Origin: DASWJZ01 sp963720705
GTDB lineage: Bacteria > Pseudomonadota > Alphaproteobacteria > Rhizobiales > Afifellaceae
DNA length: 64,000 nt
Direction: 5' to 3'
Assembly (NCBI GenBank): GCA_963720705.1
Contig: CAVRGJ010000005.1
Location: 372,001-436,000, forward strand
The notes under the pieces are model-generated. The model did no database searches, was not told where the DNA came from, and saw only the letters and a list, made by a program, of their open reading frames with translations. The translations under genes and the position numbers were made by a program. This document shows, one piece after another, positions 40,084 through 48,143 of this stretch. The stretch's first letter is position 1. The number at the start of each line of letters is the position of its first letter.

Positions 40084-40089
40084 GGGGCG

Positions 40090-43000
40090 GTGGCGAAGCA
40101 TTTCGAAGACGCGCGCGTCTGGCTTGCCGAAGCGACCAAGGGGATATCGGCGCTCTCCGTGCGCCGCCCGGTGCTTGCGATCGTCGCCAACCTCCTGATC
40201 CTGCTTGCCGGTCTCGCCGCTTTCCGCGGCGTCGAGATCCGCGAGCTGCCGGACGTCGACCGCCCGGTCATCACCATCCGCGCAACTTACGACGGCGCCA
40301 CGCCGGAGACGATCGACCGACAAGTCACCTACGTCCTCGAAGGCGCCGCGGCGCGCGTGCCGGGGGTGAAGTCGATCTCCTCCACGAGCCGCTCGGGCTC
40401 AAGCCGCGTCGTCGTCGAGTTCGCCGAATCCGTCGACATCAACGTTGCCGCGAACGACCTGCGTGACGCCGTCGGCAACGTCCAGCGCCAGCTTCCCGAC
40501 GAAGTGACCGACATCTCCATCGTGAAGGCGGACGACAATTCCGATGCGATCATGCGGATCGCGGTCACCGCTGAGAAGATGTCGATCCAGGATCTGACCA
40601 AGCTCGTCCAGGACAACGTCATCGACCGGCTCGCGGCCGTGGAGGGTGTCGCCGACGTCACCGTCTTCGGGGATCGCGAGCCGCTGGTGCGGGTGCTCAT
40701 CGATCCGAACGCCATGGCGGCACGCGGCATATCGGTCGCCGACCTCTCGGACGCGCTAGCAAGCGTCGCCTCCGACGCTCCCGCCGGCCAGCTCTCGGCT
40801 GGCGCCCAGTCGTTGCTCGTGCGCGCCGACGCTAGCGTGAAGAGCGCGGAGGACGTCGAGGCGATCCAGATCAACAAATCGACGCGCGTCGGCGACATCG
40901 CCGACGTGATCTTCGGTCCGGCCGAAGAGACGAGTTCCATCCGCATCAACGGACAGACCGGGGTCGGGCTTGGCATCGTGCGGCAGGCGCAGTCGAACAC
41001 GCTCGACATCTCGGCCGGCGTGCGCAAGGCGGTCGCGGAGCTCGCTCGCTCGCTGCCGCAGGGCGTTCATATACGCGTAACCTCCGACAATTCGACCTTC
41101 ATCGGCGGCGCGCTCGAAAAAGTGCTGGAGACGCTGTTCGAGGCGACGCTGATCGTCGTCGCGGTGATCTTCCTTTTCTTGCGCTCGGCGCGGGCGACGA
41201 TCATCCCGGCGGTCACCGTGCCGATTGCTCTTACCGGCACGCTCGCCGCCATCTATCTCGCCGGCTTCTCCATCAACATTTTGACGCTGCTTGCGATCGT
41301 GCTCGCGACCGGCCTCGTCGTCGACGACTCGATCGTGGTGCTCGAAAACATCGAGCGTCACCGCGCCATGGGAATGGGCGCGCGCGCCGCGGCCGTGCTC
41401 GGCGCCAAGCAGGTGTTCTTCGCGGTCATCGCCACGACAGCGACACTTGCCGCGGTGTTCATTCCGATCTCGTTCTTCAAGGGCACGGCCGGCCGCCTTT
41501 TCTCCGAGTTCGGCTTCGTCATGGCGTTCGCAGTCGGGCTTTCGGCTTTCGTCGCGCTGACGCTTTGCCCGATGCTCGCCTCGCGCATTCTGCGCGAGCA
41601 CGAGGGCGAGTCCGCCCATCTCAAGAACCCGCTCCTGCGGCGGCTCGGCGACGTGGGTGGGTGGACCGAGGCGCTCTACCATCGGCTGCTTGCAAAGGCG
41701 CTGGCGGCGCCGTTTGTCGTGGTGGCGGCGGCGCTCGTCTTCGCCGGCGCCGCGGCGATCGTCTACACGCAGCTTCCCGAGCAGCTCACGCCGAACGAGG
41801 ATCGCGGCTTCATCCCGATCTCGGTCAGCGCGCCGCAAGGCGTCAGCGTCGACTTCATGGACACCGAGATGCGGCAGATCGAGGCCGCCGTCGATCCGCT
41901 CATCAAGAGCGGGGAAGTGACGAACATGTTCATGCTTGCCGGGATGTTCAATCCGAACTCCGGCTTCGTCGCGCTGACGCTCGCTCCTTGGGAGCAACGG
42001 AAACGGAGCGCACAGGAGATCCTGCGCGACCTCAATCCGAAGCTGCAGAAGATCCCCGGCGTGCAGATATCGGCGCGTACGGCCAACAGCCTCGGCATCC
42101 GCGGCGGCGGACAGGGCCTGCGATTTGCCATCACCGGCAACGATTACGGGACGCTCGCCGACAAGGCGGTGGAATTGCAGGGTGCACTCGAAAACGAGCC
42201 GAGCTTCGATACGGTGTCGCTCAACTACGACACCACGCAGCCCGAGCTCTCGGTCGCGATCGACCGCGAGAAAGCGTCCGACCTCGGCGTTTCGGTGGAC
42301 ACGCTCGGCGCGACGCTCTCCACGCTGCTCGACGGCACGGAGATCGGAAAGTTCTATGTCGGCGGCGACGCCATCCCCGTGCGCGTGCAGGCGCCCGACG
42401 GTATGATCGATGACCCCGGCGACCTCGAGAACGTGTTCGTGCGCACGGCGTCGGGCCGCATGGTGCCGCTTGCCTCTTTCGTCACTGTGGTCGAACAGGC
42501 GGTCGCGCCCGAACTGCCGCGCGAGGGGCAGCGGCGCGCGGTGCCGATCGCCGCGACGCTGAAGCCCGGCGTCGATCTCCGCCACGCGATGAACAACCTG
42601 GAGAGCGTTGCGGCGCAGCACCTCGCGCCGGGCATGGGCATCCGTTATCTCGGTGAGGCGGCGGCTTTGAACGAGACGGCGAGCGGCGTGGCGGTAACGT
42701 TCGGTTTCGCGCTCGTCGTCGTGCTCCTGGTGCTTGCGGCGCAGTTTGAGAGCTTCACCAGCGCCATCATCATCATGTTCACCGTGCCGTTCGGGCTCGC
42801 GGCGGCAATCTTCGCGATCGCGCTCTCCGGCGGGTCGCTCAATATCTACAGCCAGATCGGGCTCGTCTTGCTGGTCGGTATCATGGCGAAGAACGGCATC
42901 CTGATCGTGGAATTCGCCAACCAGCTGCGCGAGCGCGGATTCCGCATCGAGGATGCGATCCGCGAAGCGTGCCGCATCCGGCTCAGGCCGGTGGTCATGA

Positions 43001-43284
43001 CCATGATCTCGACGGTGTCGGGCGGCATTCCGCTCGTGCTGATGGGCGGAGCCGGTGCCGAGGCGCGGCAGGCGCTCGGTTGGATCGTGGTCGGCGGGCT
43101 CGGCTTCGCAGCGCTGATCACGCTGTTCGTGACGCCGGTCGCGTTTCTGCTCCTCGCGCGCTTCAGCCAGCCGCGCTCGGCAGAGGCCGATCGTCTGCAT
43201 GCGGAGCTCGGCGAGGTAGCCGACACGGATCTCCTCCTCGGCGGAGAGCAGCGCGAAGCGGCCCACACCGTCGCCGCGGAGTAG
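40090..43284 (+). CDS. Efflux RND transporter permease subunit (HAE1 type)
   Basis: A 1064-residue inner-membrane proton-driven pump. The N-terminal helix (VRRPVLAIVANLLILLAGL), two large periplasmic loops and the helix-4 motif ATGLVVDDSIVVLENIERH, with the paired Asp residues of drug-type pumps, identify the HAE1 rather than the heavy-metal (HME) class. GTG start with AAGGGGCGG just upstream. The next plus-strand unit encodes a metal-sensing type sigma system, but the permease itself looks like a multidrug pump. Confidence 0.93.
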   Translation: MAKHFEDARVWLAEATKGISALSVRRPVLAIVANLLILLAGLAAFRGVEIRELPDVDRPVITIRATYDGATPETIDRQVTYVLEGAAARVPGVKSISSTSRSGSSRVVVEFAESVDINVAANDLRDAVGNVQRQLPDEVTDISIVKADDNSDAIMRIAVTAEKMSIQDLTKLVQDNVIDRLAAVEGVADVTVFGDREPLVRVLIDPNAMAARGISVADLSDALASVASDAPAGQLSAGAQSLLVRADASVKSAEDVEAIQINKSTRVGDIADVIFGPAEETSSIRINGQTGVGLGIVRQAQSNTLDISAGVRKAVAELARSLPQGVHIRVTSDNSTFIGGALEKVLETLFEATLIVVAVIFLFLRSARATIIPAVTVPIALTGTLAAIYLAGFSINILTLLAIVLATGLVVDDSIVVLENIERHRAMGMGARAAAVLGAKQVFFAVIATTATLAAVFIPISFFKGTAGRLFSEFGFVMAFAVGLSAFVALTLCPMLASRILREHEGESAHLKNPLLRRLGDVGGWTEALYHRLLAKALAAPFVVVAAALVFAGAAAIVYTQLPEQLTPNEDRGFIPISVSAPQGVSVDFMDTEMRQIEAAVDPLIKSGEVTNMFMLAGMFNPNSGFVALTLAPWEQRKRSAQEILRDLNPKLQKIPGVQISARTANSLGIRGGGQGLRFAITGNDYGTLADKAVELQGALENEPSFDTVSLNYDTTQPELSVAIDREKASDLGVSVDTLGATLSTLLDGTEIGKFYVGGDAIPVRVQAPDGMIDDPGDLENVFVRTASGRMVPLASFVTVVEQAVAPELPREGQRRAVPIAATLKPGVDLRHAMNNLESVAAQHLAPGMGIRYLGEAAALNETASGVAVTFGFALVVVLLVLAAQFESFTSAIIIMFTVPFGLAAAIFAIALSGGSLNIYSQIGLVLLVGIMAKNGILIVEFANQLRERGFRIEDAIREACRIRLRPVVMTMISTVSGGIPLVLMGGAGAEARQALGWIVVGGLGFAALITLFVTPVAFLLLARFSQPRSAEADRLHAELGEVADTDLLLGGEQREAAHTVAAE

Positions 43285-43472
43285 GCTAGATGCTTGCTAC
43301 AGCGACACTGATATCCTTCGAGGGATGCGCTCCTCCAACCATCCCCGCGTGGGGGAGGTTAGGCACACGTGAAGGGCAAATTGCGCCGGCTTTCGTTCGC
43401 AGGCGTGGTTCACGTGCGGTTCAGGAGTCGATACGTCATGCTTTGCTTCCGGTATTTCAGGCAGGGTGTCGC

Positions 43473-44036
43473 TTGGCCGACGACGAGGATCGCGACGCGG
43501 GTGAACGCGCCGAGATGCGCGCGATCGCAGCGGGTGACGCCGCCGCGTACAGGCGGCTTGTCGATCGCGAGGCGCCGCGCCTCCTGCGCTTTGCCCAAGG
43601 CATGGTCGGCAGCCTCGACGAGGCGGAAGACGTGGTGCAGGACACGTTGATTCGCCTTTGGGAGAATGCTGCGCGCTGGACTCCCGACGCGCGCATCGGC
43701 ACTTGGCTCCACCGCGTCTGCTACAATCGCGCGATCGACGGGCTGCGCCGTCGTCGCGCCTTCGTCGACGAGAGCGTGCTTGAGGAGCTCGCCGACGAGT
43801 CGGAGCGGGCGGACGCAGCGCTCCTTCGCAATGAAGCGACACTCTCCGTCCGCGTTGCAATCGAACGACTGCCGGCCCGGCAACGGACGGCTATTCTTCT
43901 CTTCCACGTGCAGGGCCTCCCGCAGCGCGAAGCGGCGGAGGTGATGGGGGTCAGCGAAGCGGCCTTCGAGTCGATGCTCTCGCGCGCAAGGCGACAATTG
44001 CGGCGCTGGCTTACCGGGGAGGGCTACGATGACTGA
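43473..44036 (+). CDS. RNA polymerase sigma factor, ECF family (CnrH/SigJ-like)
   Basis: A 187-residue ECF sigma factor with sigma-2 (YRRLVDREAPRLLRFAQGMV, EDVVQDTLIRLWENA, WLHRVCYNRAIDGLRRR) and sigma-4 (IERLPARQRTAILLFHVQGL, EAAEVMGVSEAAFESMLSRARRQLR). The start is TTG at 43473, with AGGG six bases upstream, and the protein then begins LADDEDRDAGER. Met at 43515 would cut into the first helix. The frame continues upstream to 43290 but is not sigma-like. The gene overlaps the following small membrane protein by eight bases. Confidence 0.88.
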   Translation: MADDEDRDAGERAEMRAIAAGDAAAYRRLVDREAPRLLRFAQGMVGSLDEAEDVVQDTLIRLWENAARWTPDARIGTWLHRVCYNRAIDGLRRRRAFVDESVLEELADESERADAALLRNEATLSVRVAIERLPARQRTAILLFHVQGLPQREAAEVMGVSEAAFESMLSRARRQLRRWLTGEGYDD

Positions 44037-44322
44037 GCCCGGCCGCGACACCTTCCAATCCCATCTCGACACATATCGCCAAACGCTTGACGGCGAGATC
44101 AGGAAGTCCGGGTCACTCGAACGCGTGCGCCGCAACGTGCTGATGCGGCGCTCCGGAAATTTTCTGGCTGGCATTCCCTGGCAACGTGTCGCCGCCGCGA
44201 TCCTCGTCGCCGGGATGCTCGGCGGTGCGGTCGACCTCGCGCTTCCGCAACAGTCGGTCGATTCAATCGACGTTGCGGTCGTCGATCCGCTCTACGCCAT
44301 CGACGGAGCTGGGGCGCAATGA
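44029..44322 (+). CDS. Small membrane protein, probable anti-sigma factor (CnrY-like position)
   Basis: A 97-residue protein with a cytoplasmic N-terminus of about 50 residues, one membrane helix (about 53-72) and a short periplasmic tail. It is encoded directly behind and overlapping the ECF sigma gene, and before a CnrX-type sensor, which is how CnrY-like anti-sigma factors are arranged. There is no ZAS zinc motif (HxxxCxxC). The role is from context and topology, not from a recognised domain. Confidence 0.65.
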   Translation: MTEPGRDTFQSHLDTYRQTLDGEIRKSGSLERVRRNVLMRRSGNFLAGIPWQRVAAAILVAGMLGGAVDLALPQQSVDSIDVAVVDPLYAIDGAGAQ

Positions 44323-44774
44323 GCGGGCTGATCGCCTTCCTGCGTCGGCGCTGGCCGGCCATGGCGCTCGTTGCCTCGCTCGTCCTGAACGGGTTCTTCA
44401 TCGGGATGTTCGTCGTCGACGCGGTGAGGCATGAGCGGCATGGCTTCTCCGGCGAGCGGCTTGCCACCTTCGAGCTTCGGCGATTCGATGATCGCCTGCC
44501 GCCGGATGCGGTCGATAAGATCGCGGGCGAGCTGAAGCCGCTCGCGCCCGAGCTTGAAGACCGGCTGAAGGCGATACGCGAGATTCGCGCCGAGATCATG
44601 CGGCTCTCCGCAGCACCGGAGCCCGACCGCGCCGCTCTCAACGAGCGGCTTGCAGCGCTCCGCGCCGCCGCCTCCGCCATGCAGGAAGCGGTGCAAAAAG
44701 CCACGTATGACGCGCTTTTCCAGCTGCCGCCTTCGGATCGCGCACACCTTGCCGAGGAGCCGGGAAAGGGCTGA
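44319..44774 (+). CDS. Periplasmic heavy-metal-sensor family protein (CnrX/ZraP-like)
   Basis: A 151-residue protein with one N-terminal membrane anchor (residues about 13-33) and a long helical periplasmic part (LKPLAPELEDRLKAIREIRAEIMRL, then ALNERLAALRAAASAMQEAV), typical of the ZraP/CnrX/Spy-type four-helix family. In CnrYXH systems such a protein senses metal and frees the sigma factor. Its start overlaps the previous gene (ATGA). The sensed signal here is unknown. Confidence 0.82.
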   Translation: MSGLIAFLRRRWPAMALVASLVLNGFFIGMFVVDAVRHERHGFSGERLATFELRRFDDRLPPDAVDKIAGELKPLAPELEDRLKAIREIRAEIMRLSAAPEPDRAALNERLAALRAAASAMQEAVQKATYDALFQLPPSDRAHLAEEPGKG

Positions 44775-44888
44775 ACACCCAAAGAATCCGGAACCTTTGC
44801 GCCGCCAATCGACTTCTTTCCCCATAGTTTTGCCGCCCGGCCTGTTCTAGGAAAGCGGGGGCGGGGAAACGATTCGAGGAGGGCCCTC

Positions 44889-45734
44889 TTGAATCGCAAT
44901 CAGAAACGGCCGGCGGCGCCGCACGCCTTTGCGACACTCGTCACCAACGAAGAATACGGCCGTGGCGCGCTGGCGCTTGCGCGCTCGCTGCGTTGGACGG
45001 GCACAGAGGCGCCACTCTTGGTGCTCGCCACGGACGAAGCTGAGCATCTCGACGAACTTCAGCGCGAGGGCTGCCGCATCGTGCCGGTCAGGCAGCCGCG
45101 CCTCTCCGATGCGTTTCGCGAGCGCCACAGCCGCGACGCACTGCACCGCGCCGCGCCTTTCAACAAGGGCAACAAGCCGGCCTTCCACGATCCGGTCGAT
45201 AATTTCTGCAAGCTCGAGCTCTGGAAGCTCGTCGAGTTCGAGAAGATCGTCTTTCTCGACGCGGACTCGCTCGTCGTGAAGCCGATCGACATGCTTTTCG
45301 GCTATCCCGAGTTCGCCGGCGCTCCGAACGTCTATGAGACGCTTGCCGACTTCCACCGGCTGAACTCCGGCGTCTTCGTCGCCGAGCCGCGCGTTTCAAC
45401 CTACGACGCGCTGGTGGAGCGGCTCGACCGGCCGGGCGTCTTCTGGCGGCGCACCGACCAGACGTTCCTGGAGACGGCATTTCCCGACTGGCACAAGCTC
45501 CCCTACACCTTCAACACCATGCAGTACGTCTACTTCAACCTGCCGGAGCTTTGGGTCTGGAGGAGCATCCGCGTGGTGCACTACCAGTACGAAAAGCCGT
45601 GGTCGGTCGAAAACCCGAAGCGGCATCTGCTTCAGCCGGTGATCGATCTTTGGTGGCGCATGTTTGAGGGCGAAGCGCCCCCGGAGGATTTGCCCGTCGC
45701 CCCGCCGAGCCGCGCCAAGGATCTGATTGCGTGA
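44889..45734 (+). CDS. Glycosyltransferase family 8 protein (glycogenin-like)
   Basis: A 281-residue retaining glycosyltransferase of the GT8 type. It has the N-terminal TLVTNEEYGRGALALARSL, the metal-binding DxD motif in FLDADSLVV (Asp124, Asp126) and HYQYEKPWSVENPKR near the C-terminus, all as in glycogenin and galactinol-synthase-like enzymes. The start is TTG at 44889 with GAGGAGGG five bases upstream. It overlaps the epimerase gene by four bases (GTGA). A nucleotide-sugar donor is certain by family; acceptor and product are not known. Confidence 0.88.
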   Translation: MNRNQKRPAAPHAFATLVTNEEYGRGALALARSLRWTGTEAPLLVLATDEAEHLDELQREGCRIVPVRQPRLSDAFRERHSRDALHRAAPFNKGNKPAFHDPVDNFCKLELWKLVEFEKIVFLDADSLVVKPIDMLFGYPEFAGAPNVYETLADFHRLNSGVFVAEPRVSTYDALVERLDRPGVFWRRTDQTFLETAFPDWHKLPYTFNTMQYVYFNLPELWVWRSIRVVHYQYEKPWSVENPKRHLLQPVIDLWWRMFEGEAPPEDLPVAPPSRAKDLIA

Positions 45735-46621
45735 CGGTCGCCGTGACCGGCGCGACAGGCTATGTCGGCCGGTTCATCGTGAAGCGGTTGATCGAAGCGG
45801 GTATGAGCGTCAGGGCGTGGCGGCGCCCGTCTTCCGACCTGCGCGGACTTCCCGACGAGATCGAATGGATCGCCGGCGAGCTTTCCGCGCCTGACGGTGC
45901 CGCGGCGCTCGTCGAAGGTGCGGACATGCTCGTCCACGCGGCACTCGATCATGTGCCCGGCCACTATCGCGGCGGGGAAGGCGAAGACCTTGCGGGCTAT
46001 CTCCGCACGAATGTCGGCGGCAGCCTCGCGCTTCTTGCGACGGCGAAGCGCGCGAGCGTCAGGCGCGCCGTCATTATCTCGAGCCGCGCGGTCTTCGGCG
46101 CTTCCATTGCAGGCACAATCGCAGACGACGCGCCGGCAGCGCCGGACACGCATTACGGCGCGGCGAAGGTTGCGCTCGAAGCTTTCGTCCAGAGTTTTGG
46201 GCGCGAGGGCTGGCCGATCGCGGCGCTCCGCCCGACCGGCATCTACGGCATGGTGGCGCCGCCGGAACGGAGCAAATGGTTCGCGCTGATCAAGCGCGCG
46301 CTTCGTGGCGAGGCGATCGAGGCGCGCGCCGGAACCGAGGTGCATGGCGATGACGTAGCGGAGTTGGTCTGGCGCCTGCTGACCGCCGATCCGGTTAAGA
46401 TCACGGGTCACGCTTTTAATTGCAGCGACATCATCGTTTCGACCCGCGACATCGTCGGCGCGGTGCAGAGAATTGCGGGAGTGACAGGACCGCTTCCGTC
46501 CGATGCGCCCACGCCGGGCGGCGTCATGCGGTGCGATGCGCTGAAGGCGCTCGGCGTTCGCTTCGGCGGGCGCGAGCGATTCGAGGCGACGATCGCGGAG
46601 TTGGTCGCTGCGGCGCGCTAG
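45731..46621 (+). CDS. NAD-dependent epimerase/dehydratase family protein
   Basis: A 296-residue short-chain dehydrogenase of the extended type. The NAD-binding GxxGxxG is GATGYVGRFIV at the very N-terminus, and the active-site YxxxK is HYGAAKVALEAF. The start is GTG overlapping the stop of the glycosyltransferase gene, so the two are coupled and may make or use the same sugar. It ends convergently with the Rrf2-type regulator, overlapping by four bases. Confidence 0.88.
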   Translation: MTVAVTGATGYVGRFIVKRLIEAGMSVRAWRRPSSDLRGLPDEIEWIAGELSAPDGAAALVEGADMLVHAALDHVPGHYRGGEGEDLAGYLRTNVGGSLALLATAKRASVRRAVIISSRAVFGASIAGTIADDAPAAPDTHYGAAKVALEAFVQSFGREGWPIAALRPTGIYGMVAPPERSKWFALIKRALRGEAIEARAGTEVHGDDVAELVWRLLTADPVKITGHAFNCSDIIVSTRDIVGAVQRIAGVTGPLPSDAPTPGGVMRCDALKALGVRFGGRERFEATIAELVAAAR

Positions 46622-47103
46622 TTCCGAGTGCCGGCCGTAAGCATCTCGCCGATGTCGAAGGCCGCCGTCCGCTGGCCAGGCCTGACCTCGTGCGCCGGTG
46701 GGCGAGCGGTGACAAGGTCCTGCAGGGTGTGCTGGTCGAGCACTTCGATGAAGGCGCCGAGCGCGTTGTCGAAGATGCGATTGATCGGCGCCGCCGGCTG
46801 GATCAGGCATTCGTCGTGAAGCTGGCCGAAGCAGTCCGCCTGGATGTGCGTCTCCTCGGTCAGGCGCACGACGTCGCCGATGCGGATTTCGGTCGCCGGC
46901 CGGGCGAGCCTCAGCCCGCCACGGCGCCCGCGCATCGTCTTGATGAAGCCGCCGTGGACGAGAAGCGGGATGATCTTCAGGACGTTGAACTCGGTGATGT
47001 TGTAGGCCCTGGCGACGTCGGCCGCCTTCATCTGCTCGTCCGGGTGCAGCGCGCAATGAAGCAGGATGCGCAGCGCGTAGCTGGTTTGCTTGGTCAGTCG
47101 CAT
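46618..47103 (-). CDS. Rrf2 family regulator, RirA-like but lacking the third cluster cysteine
   Basis: A 161-residue DNA-binding regulator that resembles RirA, the iron-responsive repressor of Rhizobiales, from the first residues (MRLTKQTSYALRIL) through the HTH and the wing (TMRGRRGGLRLARPA). RirA binds a 4Fe-4S cluster with Cys91, Cys99 and Cys105. Here Cys91 and Cys99 align exactly (ADCFGQLHDEC), but position 105 is Ala (IQPAAP). I use the ATG at 47103; the frame is open upstream to 47184. Its target may be the neighbouring genes or the iron cluster at 29-36 kb; this is open. Confidence 0.85.
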   Translation of the reverse strand: MRLTKQTSYALRILLHCALHPDEQMKAADVARAYNITEFNVLKIIPLLVHGGFIKTMRGRRGGLRLARPATEIRIGDVVRLTEETHIQADCFGQLHDECLIQPAAPINRIFDNALGAFIEVLDQHTLQDLVTARPPAHEVRPGQRTAAFDIGEMLTAGTRN

Positions 47104-47200
47104 AGGTCTCGGTCCGAGCCCCCTCAAAAACGCATACCACGAATTGTAGCCGAAAGACATATGCCAGGAGGGACTGTAGGGCAAACCGGAGGGCGGCTTT

Positions 47201-48058
47201 CTAGCCTTCCTCCGCCAGCCGCAGCCGCTCCAGCGCGCGAATGCGCTCCTGCGAAAGCCGCCAGGTCCGCGCCGTGACGGCCGCGATCAGCGCCTCCGCG
47301 ACGGCGATGAGGGCGGCGCTTGAATCCCACGCCGAGGGTACCTGGATGCGCGCCGGCAGCACGTGCAGCGCGATACGCGCGATCGGCGACAGCCACTGGT
47401 CGGTGAGAAGCACGATCGCCGCCTGCCGCTCCGCCGCAGCCTTGGCAAATGCCACCAGGTCTTCCTGATAGCGGCGGATGTCAAAGACCACGAGCACGTC
47501 CTTGCGCCCGATGTCGATGAGCTGGTCGCGCCAGTTATCGGGTTGGCCGGCAACATGGTCGACACCGGAGCGCAGGATACGCAGATGCGCGGCCATGTAG
47601 CGGGCGATCGAGTTGGTGAAGCGTCCGCCGAGGAGATGCAGCGGCCGCTTGGCGTCGGCGATGAGCGCGACGACCGCCTCGAACTCGCCGGCCGGCATGT
47701 GCCGAAAAGTCTCCGCGATGTTCTCGCAGACGGACGCGGCGAAAGCGGAGTGAGATCGGAGCTCCCCCCGCGCGCCGGGCGGGTCGGCTTTGGCGAGCGG
47801 CGATTTCAGCTGCGCCTCGACCTCTTCGCGCAGCCGTCGCTGAAAGTCGGCATAGGTACCGAAGCCGAGTTGGGCGACGAAACGCAATATGGTCGGCGAG
47901 CTGACACCGCTCCGCGCCGAGAATTCCGCCACGGTCCCAAGCCCGAGCATCGGGTAATTGGCGAGAAGTGCGCGTGCTGCCCGGCGCTCCGAAGCCGTGA
48001 GCGCGTTCAGGTGATCGCGGGTGGCTTCTGCCACGGAAGGAGCGGGGCCGCTGTTCAT
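47201..48058 (-). CDS. MurR/RpiR family transcriptional regulator
   Basis: A 285-residue regulator with an N-terminal RpiR HTH (LTASERRAARALLANYP, VAEFSARSGVSSPTILRFVAQLGF) and a C-terminal SIS domain (about residues 120-260, PLHLLGGRFTNSIARYMA, VLVVFDIRRYQED) that binds a small ligand. It is divergent from the amidohydrolase gene with a candidate operator between them. It probably controls the ethanolamine-type cluster that runs to 54.9 kb. Confidence 0.9.
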   Translation of the reverse strand: MNSGPAPSVAEATRDHLNALTASERRAARALLANYPMLGLGTVAEFSARSGVSSPTILRFVAQLGFGTYADFQRRLREEVEAQLKSPLAKADPPGARGELRSHSAFAASVCENIAETFRHMPAGEFEAVVALIADAKRPLHLLGGRFTNSIARYMAAHLRILRSGVDHVAGQPDNWRDQLIDIGRKDVLVVFDIRRYQEDLVAFAKAAAERQAAIVLLTDQWLSPIARIALHVLPARIQVPSAWDSSAALIAVAEALIAAVTARTWRLSQERIRALERLRLAEEG

Positions 48059-48090
48059 GGCGTTCCGGTGACGAATGGTTGACGATTTTT

Positions 48091-48110
48091 AACATTTGTA
48101 CCAGAATGTT
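48091..48110. promoter_or_regulatory. Candidate RpiR operator and promoter of the amidohydrolase cluster
   Basis: Perfect inverted repeat AACATT-N8-AATGTT in the gap between the divergent RpiR and amidohydrolase genes. A promoter-like TTGACG (48079-48084), 17-base spacer and CAGAAT (48102-48107) overlaps it, so binding would block transcription of the plus-strand genes. The local A/T content is high. Confidence 0.5.
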
Positions 48111-48143
48111 CGAGATAGGGAATTCCCCCGCGATCTGTATCAA

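Noticed and set aside
43331..43360. Terminator after the RND permease gene (CCCC-GCGT-GGGG)
   Set aside because: The stem is only four perfect pairs with a poor outer match and no T-run.
44780..44830. EcfG-type promoter before the GT8 gene (GGAAC near 44791)
   Set aside because: No GTT at a spacing of 16 or 17 bases.
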